Source: Melastoma dodecandrum (taxonomy: Eukaryota; Streptophyta; Magnoliopsida; Myrtales; Melastomataceae). Taken from it: a stretch of DNA of 64,000 nt. How positions within the stretch are numbered: position 1 is the first letter of the stretch; each line of letters begins with the position of its first letter. Of this stretch, positions 27,096-36,610 are shown piece after piece. A program made the position numbers and the translations under genes. The stretch lies in the NCBI GenBank assembly GCA_029817715.1, contig JARUPY010000292.1:1818501-1882500 (forward strand), read 5' to 3'. Under the pieces are notes generated by a model that was not told the DNA's origin, did no database searches, and saw nothing but the letters and a program-made list of their open reading frames with translations.

Positions 27096-27893
27096 GTGGC
27101 GGCGTTCTGGTTGACGGCCCTGGTCCGGGCGCTGACGTCGGGCGCGGTCGTCGTGCTCGCTTCGGTGCTGGCGGAACTGCTCGGGCCGATCTGGGGCGCG
27201 CTCATCATCAGCCTGCCGGTCACTTCCGGGCCGGTCTACGTGTTCATGGCCCTCGAACACGACACCGCCTTCGTGGCGGCGGCGGCGCTGAACGGCTTCG
27301 CGGCGAACGCCGCCACCGGCCTGTTCCTGATCGTTTACGCCCGGCGGGCAACCGACCGCGGCCTGCTCGCCGCGCTGGGCCCGGCAGTCCTGGCGTGGGT
27401 CATGGCGGCCGTTCCGATCTCGGCAGTCTCGTGGACGCCCCTGACGGCGTTCGTCCTCAACGCCGCCGTCTACGGGGCCGGCGCCCTTACGACCCGTCCG
27501 GCCGCGGCGGTCCTCGCCCGCAGCGCCGCCGTCGCGCGGCCGCGACCGCGCGACCTCATCGTCCGGGCGGCGGCCGTCGCCCTGTTCGTAACGAGCCTCC
27601 TGGCCCTCAGCTCGGCCCTGGGTCCCGCGCGGACCGGCGTGATCGCCGCCTACCCGGTGACCCTGACGAGCACCTTCGTGATCCTGCATCGGCGCGTGGG
27701 CGGCACCGCGATGGCGCGGCTGGCGAGCCTCACGATCCGCGGCGTCTTCGGCTTCGGTCTGACCCTGCTGACGCTCCACCTGCTCGTCCAACCGCTCGGC
27801 GCCGCCTTCGCCCTCGCCGCGGCCCTCCTGGTCTCGCTCGTCTATTCGGCAGGGCTTCTGACCTTCCAGCGTCGCCCGGTGGCGCGCCGATGA
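27096..27893 (+). CDS. Hypothetical integral membrane protein (265 aa)
   Basis: A GTG start at 27096 follows GAGGGGTGGGA. About eight hydrophobic segments are visible across the whole length, with short loops (for example AFWLTALVRALTSGAVVVLA, FAANAATGLFLIVYA and TSTFVILHRRVGG). It has the look of a small transporter or permease-like protein, but no known signature could be identified. The gaps to the SCO1-like gene (about 250 bases) and opgG suggest its own promoter. Codon use is typical of the genome. Confidence 0.7.
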   Translation: MAAFWLTALVRALTSGAVVVLASVLAELLGPIWGALIISLPVTSGPVYVFMALEHDTAFVAAAALNGFAANAATGLFLIVYARRATDRGLLAALGPAVLAWVMAAVPISAVSWTPLTAFVLNAAVYGAGALTTRPAAAVLARSAAVARPRPRDLIVRAAAVALFVTSLLALSSALGPARTGVIAAYPVTLTSTFVILHRRVGGTAMARLASLTIRGVFGFGLTLLTLHLLVQPLGAAFALAAALLVSLVYSAGLLTFQRRPVARR

Positions 27894-28188
27894 CGTGCGG
27901 GCGCAGATCATCGGTTGCGTGGTCGACCGGCGGGCCTGCAGGAATGCCGCCCTGCGGTGCGCGGGTTCCGCGTCGGGGTTGTGGAGACGTAGCCCCCGCG
28001 CGGGACCGGGATCCGCGATGCGATCGCGTTCCGATCCTGTTCAGATCGCGCGCGAGAGATTGGGGCGCCGCACTCGGCCTGCGCATCCCGTCGGAATTCC
28101 GGGCGGCCGATGCGCAGGCCGGCGGCCTCACGTCGGCTCAGGAGGTCCCGCGCGTCGCGGGACCCGGCCAGCTCTGCGGGACATCAGC

Positions 28189-29778
28189 TTGATCACGCGT
28201 CGCGTCCTGACCGCCCTCGGGCTCCTCGCCCTGTCACCTCTGGCAGGCCGTGCCCACGCCGCGCCCGGCGGCCCGCGGCTGGGGCCGCCGGAGCCGATGG
28301 ATTTCGACCGGCTGAAGGACCTCGCCCGGAGCCTGCGCGACAGGCCCTACGCCCCGCCGCCGGAGGCACCGGCCTCGAAGGCGCTCGACGCCCTGACGTA
28401 CGGGCCGCTCCAGGAGATCCGCTATCCGCCCGCCCGGGCGCTCTACGCGGACAGCCAATACCCGGTGACCTTCTTTCACTTGGGCAACTTCTTCCGGCAC
28501 CCGGTGCAGGTCTTCGCCCTCGAAGGCGGACAGGCCCGCCCGGTGATTTACAGCCACGACCTGTTCACCTACCCGCCCGGCAACCCGGCCAAGGACGTGC
28601 CGGACGGCGCCGGCTTCGCGGGCTTCCGGTACCAGAAATTTCCCGCCGGCCAGCCCGGCGACGACGGCGACTGGCTGGCCTTCCTGGGCGCCTCCTATTT
28701 CCGCGCCGCCGGCGACGGCGAGCAATACGGCGCCTCGGCCCGGGGCATCGCCATCGACACGGCACCCGGCCCCGGCAAGACGGAGGAATTCCCGGTCTTC
28801 ACGCGCTTCTACGTCAGCCCGGCCGCGGAGGGTGCCGTTACGGTGCTCGCCCTGCTCGAGGGGCCCAGCCTGACCGGCGCCTACCGGTTCGTCGCCCGGA
28901 AGGCGCCCCATGTCGTCATCGACGTCGCCTGCACGCTCTACATGCGCAAGAGCGTCGAGCGGTTCGGGGTGGCGCCGCTGACCTCGATGCTCTGGTACTC
29001 GGAGGGGATCAGCCGGTTCGTCGCCAGCGACTGGCGGCCGGAGGTCCACGATTCCGACGGGCTGCTGATGCACACCGGGGCCGGCGAGCTGATCTGGCGC
29101 CCGCTCAACAACCCGCCGAAGCTCAGCGTCAGCGCCTTCGCGGACCGCGCACCCAAGGGTTTCGGCCTGCTCCAGCGCGACCGCGTCTTCGACCATTATA
29201 TCGACGACGGCTTCGAGGAGAACCGGCCCGACATCTGGGTGGAACCGCAGGGCGATTGGGGCGCGGGCAGCGTCCAGCTCGTGGAGATCCCGACTCATCA
29301 GGAGACCGACGACAATATCGGTGCGCTGTGGGTGCCGGCCGATCCGCCGAAGGCCGGGGACGAGCGCAGCTTCGCCTACCGCCTGCGCTGGGCCGTCGCG
29401 GAACCGATCGCCACGGACCTCGCCCGCTGCGTCGCCACCCGGGCGACCAAGGCCTCCTGGCTTGCCGAGGCGGACCGCCGCCCGGGGCGAGCCAATCTCG
29501 TGCGCCAATTCGCGCTGGAATTCGAGGGCGCGGCCCTGGCGGGGCTCGATCCCGAGAAGGCCACCGTCGCACTCACGCTCTCGCGCGGCAGCGCCGAGGA
29601 GGTCGGCGCCACCTGGGCGCCGTACGGTAAGCCGAGCCCCTGGCGGGTTTTCTTCAAGGTCTACGCCGATGGCACCGAGCCGGTCGAGATGCGGCTCCAG
29701 CTCAAGTCCGGCGGACGCCTCCTCTCCGAGACCTGGGCCTACCGCTACGATCCGGAGGCTCCCGGGACCGTCCTGTGA
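28189..29778 (+). CDS. opgG: Periplasmic glucan biosynthesis protein, OpgG/OpgD family (529 aa)
   Basis: Family members act in the periplasm in the synthesis of osmoregulated glucans. I chose the TTG start at 28189 because it gives a signal sequence (residues beginning ITRRVLTALGLLALSPLAG) with cleavage near AHAAPGG; a twin arginine is present, so Tat export as in OpgD is possible. The family's N-terminal beta sandwich starts at MDFDRLKDLARSLRDRPY. Characteristic segments are YPPARALYADSQYPVTFFHL, GFRYQKFPAGQPGDD and the acidic segment WYSEGISRFVASDWRPEVHDSDG. The frame is open upstream without a better start. OpgG and OpgD are hard to separate by eye. No opgH partner is in the window. Confidence 0.88.
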   Translation: MITRRVLTALGLLALSPLAGRAHAAPGGPRLGPPEPMDFDRLKDLARSLRDRPYAPPPEAPASKALDALTYGPLQEIRYPPARALYADSQYPVTFFHLGNFFRHPVQVFALEGGQARPVIYSHDLFTYPPGNPAKDVPDGAGFAGFRYQKFPAGQPGDDGDWLAFLGASYFRAAGDGEQYGASARGIAIDTAPGPGKTEEFPVFTRFYVSPAAEGAVTVLALLEGPSLTGAYRFVARKAPHVVIDVACTLYMRKSVERFGVAPLTSMLWYSEGISRFVASDWRPEVHDSDGLLMHTGAGELIWRPLNNPPKLSVSAFADRAPKGFGLLQRDRVFDHYIDDGFEENRPDIWVEPQGDWGAGSVQLVEIPTHQETDDNIGALWVPADPPKAGDERSFAYRLRWAVAEPIATDLARCVATRATKASWLAEADRRPGRANLVRQFALEFEGAALAGLDPEKATVALTLSRGSAEEVGATWAPYGKPSPWRVFFKVYADGTEPVEMRLQLKSGGRLLSETWAYRYDPEAPGTVL

Positions 29779-29867
29779 CCGGCCGATTCGGCGCATTGCG
29801 GGGGTCGGTCGGTCGCCGGTAGAAACCGTGATGTGGCCGAACCGCCCGCCGCCGCATCGAGGCCGCC

Positions 29868-30098
29868 ATGACCGGCGAACGACCGCCCGGGCCGCATCTG
29901 CCCGATACCCTGATGCGCCTTCTCAAGGCCCCGAAAAGCGCAATCTGGCCGACGCCCGAGGATCGGCATCGGCTTCGCACGGGCCGCCAGAAGCCGCGCC
30001 AGCCGAGCCGAGCCGTCCTGGGTGTCTGGCTCTGGGCGATCCTCTATAACCTCGCGGGCTTCGCGATCCTCGCGACCCTCTGGCGGACGATGCATTGA
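29868..30098 (+). CDS. Small single-pass membrane hypothetical protein (76 aa)
   Basis: A basic, proline-rich cytoplasmic part of about 48 residues (LLKAPKSAIWPTPEDRHRLR) is followed by one membrane segment (LGVWLWAILYNLAGFAILATLW) near the C-terminus. No motif is recognisable. It ends four bases before the next gene, the exported protein at 30103, so the two are probably co-transcribed. GC-rich third positions support coding. Confidence 0.6.
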   Translation: MTGERPPGPHLPDTLMRLLKAPKSAIWPTPEDRHRLRTGRQKPRQPSRAVLGVWLWAILYNLAGFAILATLWRTMH

Positions 30099-30102
30099 CC
30101 CG

Positions 30103-30462
30103 ATGATCCGATCCTGCTCCTCAACGGCCCGCGCAGCGCTGCTCCTGCTGGCCCTCGCCGGCCCCGGATCGGCACAGACGCCCGGCGACGCCCTCAACGC
30201 CGACGCGGCGACCGGCGCCGTGAAGGTCTGCTCGCCGGTGGCGATGCCGCGCTGGCGCTCGATGACCCCCGTCCCGACGACCTGGACCTTCGTGGATTGC
30301 ATGGCCTTCTCCGGCGAGATGGGCGCGACCCATTTCCAGCTCGGCTGCCTGTTCACCAACGTCACGCCCTACGCGCAGAAATATGCCTGGGGATCGATGG
30401 TGCAGATCGAGAAGTCGGCGCTGGCAAAATCCCAGCCGCCGGTTCCGAATTGCGGCTGGTAG
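30103..30462 (+). CDS. Secreted hypothetical protein (119 aa)
   Basis: The ATG at 30103 gives MIRSCSSTARAALLLLALAG with cleavage likely after PGSAQ. The mature domain has four cysteines (VKVCSPV, VDCMAF, LGCLF and PNCGW), fitting two disulfide bonds, and ends in the exposed stretch QPPVPNCGW. No catalytic motif is visible. It lies four bases after the preceding membrane-protein gene and is convergent with the DUF6894-type gene. A periplasmic or outer-envelope protein of unknown role. Confidence 0.65.
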   Translation: MIRSCSSTARAALLLLALAGPGSAQTPGDALNADAATGAVKVCSPVAMPRWRSMTPVPTTWTFVDCMAFSGEMGATHFQLGCLFTNVTPYAQKYAWGSMVQIEKSALAKSQPPVPNCGW

Positions 30463-30476
30463 GCGAGCGGCCCGGA

Positions 30477-30746
30477 TCAGTCGGCCCGTCCGCACCAGTC
30501 GAGGTCGAGGGCGAGGCGGGCACGGAAAACGATGCGATCCGCCTCGTCCCGAACCTGCGCCTCCAGCCGCACATCGACGGGACCGGCATCGTGGAGCTGT
30601 CTCGGCTTGATCCGGAGCAGGTCGTGCGCAACTTCCACCAGCGCCTCCGCGGCCGAGAGGCAGGCCTCCCGCTCGCCGGCGAAGTCCAGGCCGTCCTCGT
30701 CCCGGGACACTCCCTGATTGTCGATGAAATCGGTGAAGTAGCGCAC
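30477..30746 (-). CDS. DUF6894-type small protein (89 aa)
   Basis: The GTG at 30746 has GAGGTCC upstream and gives a protein beginning MRYFTDFIDNQGVSRDEDGLDF. This matches the DUF6894 type: a YF motif at the start, then RDEDG, then an Ala/Glu-rich helix (REACLSAAEALVEVAHDLL). These small alphaproteobacterial proteins have no established function, though they are common in Methylobacterium and rhizobia. A longer frame to 31025 exists, but its extra residues are not protein-like. It is convergent with the exported protein at 30103-30462. Confidence 0.7.
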   Translation of the reverse strand: MRYFTDFIDNQGVSRDEDGLDFAGEREACLSAAEALVEVAHDLLRIKPRQLHDAGPVDVRLEAQVRDEADRIVFRARLALDLDWCGRAD

Positions 30747-31480
30747 GGCGCAGGACCTCACAAACGGATCCGGACCGTGACCCGGCCCCGGAGTGCCGTC
30801 GCTGACCTGTGTGGAGGGATCCGTGGGGGATACGGGCGAGGGGGCGGCCCGCCGAGCCTCGGTCGAGGCAGCCTTCCAGGAAGCATGGCGAATTCGTGTG
30901 AATCCGGAGAAGCGCGAGGTGATTGTCTGAAACCATATATTCCGAGGGAGAGATCGCGAGACTGGATGACGTACAGCGGATACGCACAAGTTCGCGATCA
31001 TCGCGACGTCGGGCGGCGATGGCACCCGCCATCGCCTCCGACCGGCCGGGGCGTCCTCGGAACCGGGCGGCCACTCCCGCCCGGCGGCAGCGGCCCGATC
31101 AGGCGCTCGAACGCGGCCTCGGTGGGCCCGTGGGTCTCATAAAGCTGAGCGAATACGACGCGCGCGCCGCAAACGGTCAGGAACCGGACACAAGCCGCCC
31201 ACGGAATCGCGGCGAAGACAGAGCGACCCGGCGCCGGACGACGGTCGGCACAAAGCTTCGTTAAATGCCCGGGTCGATACTCATTGGGCGAAGGCAAACT
31301 TGTGGCCGCTATGCCACGCGCCGGCGTCCCGCAGGGTTGCCAACATGCGCGAGCGACACCGTCCTTTGACGTGCGCCCGCGATACCGCTAGAGAATTCAA
31401 ATCGAGAGAAGCAAGAACCATGCCGCGAGCGACGCGTCTCCGGCTGGGTCATGGCGTCGGAAGGGCGGTCGGGGCCTCGC
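30747..31480. other. Intergenic region upstream of rpoN
   Basis: These 734 bases include a candidate rpoN promoter at 31366-31394. A minus-strand frame at 30998-31297 has moderately gene-like codon use but only a TTG start without a ribosome-binding site and no recognisable motif; I do not call it. Short AT-richer patches occur near 30930 and 31270. Confidence 0.45.
31366..31394 (+). promoter_or_regulatory. Candidate promoter of rpoN
   Basis: TTGACG at 31366-31371 and TAGAGA at 31389-31394 are 17 bases apart and lie 57-87 bases before the two possible rpoN starts. Inferred from sequence. Confidence 0.45.
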
Positions 31481-33055
31481 ATGAGTTTGGTGCAACGGCT
31501 GGAAGTGCGTCAGGGCCAAGCCCTGGTGATGACGCCGCAGCTCCTGCAAGCGATCAAGCTTCTCCAACTCTCGCAGCTCGACCTCGCCGCCTATGTCGAG
31601 GCCGAACTGGAGCGCAATCCGCTCTTGGAGCGTGCCGAGGCCGAGGCTCCGGCTCCAGCGGAAGCGCCCGGCTCAGGCGATCATCCGGACGAGGGCAGCT
31701 TCGACGGTTTCGAGGCGCCGGAACCCGAATCGTGGCTCTCCTCGGATCTCAATCCGAGTCGCGGCGAGATCGAGAGCGATTTCGACACGCGCCTCGATAA
31801 CGTCTTCCCCGACGAGGTGCCGGTCCAGGCGCGGGAGGTCGGCGGCGGCGACATGCTCTCGCTGACCCCGCCACCCTATGGCAGCACCGGCGGCAGCTTC
31901 GACGCCGAGGCCCCGGACTTCGAGGCCACGTTGACGGCGGAGACCTCCCTGCGGGACCATTTGGCGAGCCAGCTCGAGTTGGCGACCCGGGTGCCGATGG
32001 AGCGGCTGATCGGCGGCTTCCTGATCGATGCGGTGGACGAGGCCGGCTACCTGCGCGAAACGGTCGAGGGCGTGGCCGAGCGGCTCGGCGCGGATCCCGC
32101 GCATGTCGCACGAGTGCTGTCCCTCGTGCAGAGCTTCGACCCGCCCGGCGTCGCGGCCCGGGACCTCGCCGAATGCCTCGCGATCCAGCTGCGCGAGCGC
32201 GACCGGTTCGACCCGGCCATGCAAGCGCTGATCTCGCGCCTCGATCTCGTCGCCAAACGCGATTTCGGAGCGCTCCGCCGGCTCTGCGGCGTGGACGATG
32301 AGGATCTCGTCGACATGCTGGGTGAGATCCGCCGGCTCGATCCGAAACCCGGCCGTGCCTTCGGCTCGCACGCCGCGGAGGTACTGATCCCCGACGTGTT
32401 CGTGCGTGCAGCGCCGGACGGATCCTGGCTGGTCGAGCTGAACAGCGAGGCCCTGCCGCGGGTCCTCGTGAACCAGAGCTACTACGCCCGGGTCTCGCGG
32501 GGCGCGTCCGCGGAGGGCGACAAGGCGTTCCTGTCGGAGGCGCTTCAGAACGCCAACTGGCTGACCCGCTCCCTGGAGCAGCGCGCCCGCACCATCCTGA
32601 AGGTCGCGACCGAGATCGTGCGCCAGCAGGACGGCTTCTTCATGTACGGCGTGACGCACCTGCGGCCGCTCAACCTGAAGACGGTAGCCGAAGCGATCGG
32701 CATGCATGAATCGACCGTCTCGCGGGTCACCTCCAACAAGGCGATCGGCACCAGCCGCGGCACGCTGGAGATGAAGTACTTCTTCACCGCGGCGATCCCG
32801 GGGGCGGCCGGCGCGGCGGCCCACTCCTCCGAGGCGGTCCGCCACCGCATCAAGCAGCTCGTCGACGGCGAGACGCCGGACGACGTGCTCTCCGACGACG
32901 CGCTTGTTCAGAAGCTGCGCGGGGAGGGCGTGGACATCGCCCGGCGGACGGTGGCCAAGTACCGGGAATCCCTGCGGATTCCGAGTTCGATCGAGCGCCG
33001 CCGGGAGCATTTCGCCCACGGATCCGGCCATCAGAGCGCCATGGCGTTGCGCTGA
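31481..33055 (+). CDS. rpoN: RNA polymerase sigma-54 factor
   Basis: Directs RNA polymerase to -24/-12 promoters that need enhancer-binding activators. I take the ATG at 31481 because family members begin near MSLVQRLEVRQGQALVMTPQL; an alternative ATG in frame is at 31451. Region I (glutamine-rich, LVMTPQLLQAIKLLQLSQLD) is at the N-terminus, an acidic spacer with EAPGSGDHPDEGSFD follows, then the core-binding domain. The C-terminal DNA-binding part carries HESTVSRVTSNKAI and an RpoN box reading ARRTVAKYRESL. The length of 524 is normal. It is not followed by hpf or ptsN as in many relatives; glmU is next, 73 bases downstream. Confidence 0.96.
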   Translation: MSLVQRLEVRQGQALVMTPQLLQAIKLLQLSQLDLAAYVEAELERNPLLERAEAEAPAPAEAPGSGDHPDEGSFDGFEAPEPESWLSSDLNPSRGEIESDFDTRLDNVFPDEVPVQAREVGGGDMLSLTPPPYGSTGGSFDAEAPDFEATLTAETSLRDHLASQLELATRVPMERLIGGFLIDAVDEAGYLRETVEGVAERLGADPAHVARVLSLVQSFDPPGVAARDLAECLAIQLRERDRFDPAMQALISRLDLVAKRDFGALRRLCGVDDEDLVDMLGEIRRLDPKPGRAFGSHAAEVLIPDVFVRAAPDGSWLVELNSEALPRVLVNQSYYARVSRGASAEGDKAFLSEALQNANWLTRSLEQRARTILKVATEIVRQQDGFFMYGVTHLRPLNLKTVAEAIGMHESTVSRVTSNKAIGTSRGTLEMKYFFTAAIPGAAGAAAHSSEAVRHRIKQLVDGETPDDVLSDDALVQKLRGEGVDIARRTVAKYRESLRIPSSIERRREHFAHGSGHQSAMALR

Positions 33056-33128
33056 CGATCGCGCCGGACTTGCGCCGGGCGCGTGTCCGGCCCATCCACG
33101 GCGCCGGATAACGACGCCCGGACCCGCG

Positions 33129-34508
33129 ATGACCCCGACCGGAACGCCCCCGCGCAGCCTCACCGCCATCGTGCTCGCGGCCGGGAAGGGCACCCGGATG
33201 CGCTCGGATCTGCCGAAGGTGCTCCATCGGATCGCCGGGCGCAGCATGCTAGGTCACGTCCTGGCGGCGGTGCAGGCGGCGGGCGCGGGCCGGATCGCCG
33301 TGGTGGCCGAGCCCGGCCGCGACGATGTCGCCGCCGAGATCGCGAAGGCCGCCCCCGGGGCACAGGTGTTTCCCCAGGCCGAACGCCTGGGCACCGCCCA
33401 CGCGGTCCTGGCCGCCCGGGACGCGCTGACCGATCCCGACGACGACGTGGTGATCGCCTTCGGCGACACGCCGCTCGTGACCGCCGAGACGTTTCTGAGG
33501 CTGCGTGCCCCCCTCGCGGACGGTGCGGCGGTCGCGGTTCTGGCCTTCGAGAGCCCGTCGCCCACCGGGTACGGACGGGTGCTGACGGAGGGCAGCCGCG
33601 TCCTGGCGATCCGCGAGGAGAAGGATGCGAGCGAGGCCGAGCGCGCCGTCACCCTGTGCAATGCCGGGCTGATGGCGCTCTCCGGGCGGCACGCCCTCAC
33701 GCTGCTCACCCGCATCGGCAACGACAACGCCGCCGGAGAGTACTACCTGCCGGATGCCGTGGCGCTCGCGGTGGCGGACGGCCTGTCGGTCACCGTCGTG
33801 CCGGTGGACGAGGCCGAGGCGCAGGGTGTCAACGACCGCGTGCAGCTCAGCGTCGCCGAGGCGGCGATCCAGGGCCGGCTCCGGTGCAACGCCATGCTGG
33901 GCGGCGCGACCCTGGTCGCCCCCGAGACGGTGTTCCTGAGCTACGACACGGTGCTCGGGCGCGACGTGATCGTTGAGCCCAACGTGGTGTTCGGCCCCGG
34001 CGTACGGGTCGGCGACGGCTGCACCGTGCGGGCCTACGCCCATCTCACCGAGACCGAGCTGAAGGCGGGCGTGCGGATCGGACCGTTCGTGCGCCTGCGC
34101 GGTCACGCGGTGCTGGAGAGCGGCGCGGAACTCGGCAACTTCGTCGAGTTGAAGAACGCCCGGATGGGCGCCGGCGCCAAGGCCGCACACCTGACCTATC
34201 TGGGCGACGCGGAGGTGGGCGCGAAGGCCAATATCGGCGCCGGCACGATCACCTGCAATTACGACGGCGTGCTCAAGCACCGCACCACGATCGGCGCCAA
34301 CGCGTTCATCGGGTCGAACTCCGCGCTGGTGGCACCCGTCACCGTGGGGGAGGGGGCCTACGTGGCCTCGGGCTCGGTCATCACCGACGACGTGCCGGCG
34401 GACGCCATGGCGGTCGCGCGCGGCCGGCAGGCGGTGAAGCCCGGCTGGGCCCGGGACAAGCGCGCGGCGCTGCAGGCCGAGAAGGCACGGCGCAGCCAGG
34501 GCTCGTGA
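33129..34508 (+). CDS. glmU: Bifunctional UDP-N-acetylglucosamine diphosphorylase / glucosamine-1-phosphate N-acetyltransferase
   Basis: Makes UDP-GlcNAc from glucosamine-1-phosphate in two steps for peptidoglycan and lipopolysaccharide. The ATG at 33129 gives 459 residues, the standard length. The N-terminal pyrophosphorylase domain has AIVLAAGKGTRMRSDLPKVL and FGDTPLVTAETFL. The left-handed beta-helix with hexapeptide repeats begins near residue 250. The acetyltransferase segment with GAGTITCNYDGVLKHRTTIG and GSNSALVAPVTVG contains the conserved residues of the second active site. It is followed by glmS 210 bases downstream, so the two amino-sugar steps are linked. Confidence 0.97.
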   Translation: MTPTGTPPRSLTAIVLAAGKGTRMRSDLPKVLHRIAGRSMLGHVLAAVQAAGAGRIAVVAEPGRDDVAAEIAKAAPGAQVFPQAERLGTAHAVLAARDALTDPDDDVVIAFGDTPLVTAETFLRLRAPLADGAAVAVLAFESPSPTGYGRVLTEGSRVLAIREEKDASEAERAVTLCNAGLMALSGRHALTLLTRIGNDNAAGEYYLPDAVALAVADGLSVTVVPVDEAEAQGVNDRVQLSVAEAAIQGRLRCNAMLGGATLVAPETVFLSYDTVLGRDVIVEPNVVFGPGVRVGDGCTVRAYAHLTETELKAGVRIGPFVRLRGHAVLESGAELGNFVELKNARMGAGAKAAHLTYLGDAEVGAKANIGAGTITCNYDGVLKHRTTIGANAFIGSNSALVAPVTVGEGAYVASGSVITDDVPADAMAVARGRQAVKPGWARDKRAALQAEKARRSQGS

Positions 34509-34718
34509 GCGGCCTTGATGGACCACGGGTTTTCGTCCCAAAGCCCGCGTCCGCCTCTGCGAGGCCTGATCCGTGCGGTCGTCCGCCCCGAACCGGGGCT
34601 GGCCCTGCGCCGCCCGGATCCGGTACACGTCACGCTTGGCGGCGGCGAGCGAACGGCCCGGACCTTGCGCGGTTCGTCCGCGCGCGGCCACCCGGGCGTC
34701 ATAGCGAGAGACAATCCC

Positions 34719-36173
34719 ATGTGCGGCATCGTCGGCATCGTCGGGCGCGACGCGGTGGCGGGGCAGGTGATCGAGGCCCTGCGGCGGCTCGAATACCGCG
34801 GCTACGATTCCGCCGGCATCGCCACCCTGGAGCACGGACGGCTGGAGCGCCGCCGGGCCTCGGGCAAGCTCGTCAACCTCGAGGCGCGGCTGGAGCGCGA
34901 GCCGCTCACCGGCACGATCGGCATCGGCCACACCCGCTGGGCGACCCATGGGCGCCCCAACGAGACCAACGCCCATCCGCACGCCACCAAGCGGCTGGCG
35001 GTCGTGCACAACGGCATCATCGAGAATTTTCGTGAGCTGAAACAGGAGCTTGAGGCCGACGGCGTCGTGTTCGAGACCGAGACCGACACCGAGGTCGTCG
35101 CCCAATTGGTCAGCCGCAACATGGACCGGCAGATGGGTCCGGTCGAGGCGGTCGCCGCCGCCCTGCCACGGCTGCGCGGCGCCTTCGCGCTGGGCTTCCT
35201 GTTCGCCGGCGAGGCGAACCTGCTGATCGGCGCCCGGCACGGCGCCCCGCTCGCGGTCGGCTTCGGCGAGGGCGAGACCTATCTCGGCTCCGATGCCCTG
35301 GCGCTCGCGCCCTTCACCGACGCGCTCACCTATCTCGACGAGGGCGACTGGGCGATCCTGACCCGGGACGGAGCCGAGATCCGCGACGCGTCGGGCGCGA
35401 CGGTCGAGCGTCCACGCCAGAAGATCGCCACGCAGGCCTATCGGATCGACAAGGGCGAGTACCGCCACTTCATGGCCAAGGAGATCCACGAGCAGCCGGA
35501 AGTCGTCGGCCGCACGCTCGCCCATTACGTCGACATGGCGAACGGCCGGGTCATGCTGCCGGAGGCGCTGCCCTTCGACTTCGCCAAGCTCAGCCGCGTC
35601 TACATCACGGCCTGCGGCACGGCCTTTTACGCGGGCCTCGTCGCCCGGTACTGGTTCGAGCAGGTGGCGCGCCTGCCCGTGGAGATCGACGTCGCCTCGG
35701 AGGCCCGCTACCGCGAGGCGCCCCTCGAGAAGGACGGGCTGACGCTGGTCATCTCGCAATCGGGCGAGACCGCCGACACCCTGGCATCGCTCCGCTACGC
35801 CAAGAGCCAAGGGCAGCACACGCTGAGCGTGGTCAACGTGCCGACCTCGACCATCGCCCGGGAATCCTCCGTGGTGATGCCGACGCTGGCCGGCCCCGAG
35901 ATCGGGGTGGCCTCCACCAAAGCCTTTTCCTGCCAGCTCACGGTGCTGCTGTGCCTTGCCATCGCGGCCGGCCGGGCACGCGGCACCCTGGACGCGGCGG
36001 GCGAGCGGCGGCTGGTCGATGCGCTGATCAAGGCGCCGGGCCTGATGGCGGAGGCGCTGACCCAGGAAAACGCGATCGAGGGCCTCGCCCGGGAGGTCGC
36101 GAAGGCGCGCGACGTGCTCTATCTCGGCCGCGGCACCAGCTACCCGATGGCGCTGGAGGGCGCGCTGAAGCTG

Positions 36174-36208
<35 letters not shown>

Positions 36209-36545
36209 GGCGGGCGAGCTGAAGCACGGGCCGATCGCGCTGATCGACGAGAGCGTGCCGGTGATCGTGATCGCGCCGCATGACGCGGTGTTCGAGAAGA
36301 CGGTCTCGAACATGCAGGAGGTGGCCGCCCGCGGCGGACGGATCGTGCTGATCGGCGACGCCAAGGGCGCGGCCGAGCACGGGCTCGACACGCTCGCGAC
36401 CTTCACGATGCCGGCGGTCAACGCCACGGTGGCACCGATCGTCTACGCGGTGCCGATCCAGCTGCTGGCCTACCACACGGCGGTGTTCATGGGGAAAGAC
36501 GTGGACCAGCCGCGCAACCTCGCCAAGTCGGTGACGGTGGAATAG
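34719..36545 (+). CDS. glmS: Glutamine-fructose-6-phosphate aminotransferase
   Basis: Transfers the amide nitrogen of glutamine to fructose-6-phosphate, giving glucosamine-6-phosphate. The ATG at 34719 places the catalytic cysteine at position 2 (MCGIVGIVGRDAV), required after Met removal; the open frame continues upstream but is not protein-like. The 608 residues comprise a glutamine amidotransferase domain (GHTRWATHGRPNETNAHPH) and two SIS isomerase domains (ACGTAFYAGLVARYW, SQSGETADTL and STKAFSCQL), ending KSVTVE as usual. I see no glmS ribozyme fold in the 210 bases upstream. It is the last gene before the minus-strand ApbE/NosR-like pair. Confidence 0.97.
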
Positions 36546-36610
36546 GCGCACGAACGGACGTCCGTCCCGGGCGCCCTGGGGGCGGCGCCGTGACGCTCGG
36601 GACCGCGCGG

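Noticed and set aside
30998..31297. Minus-strand frame of 99 codons upstream of rpoN
   Set aside because: Only a TTG start without a ribosome-binding site, no motif, and weak codon bias; left as intergenic.
34509..34718. glmS ribozyme before glmS
   Set aside because: The 210-base leader shows no ribozyme-like core; this element is known from Gram-positive bacteria.
33249..36551. A minus-strand open frame of 1100 codons
   Set aside because: Antisense shadow of glmU and glmS, with no recognisable domain and no ribosome-binding site.
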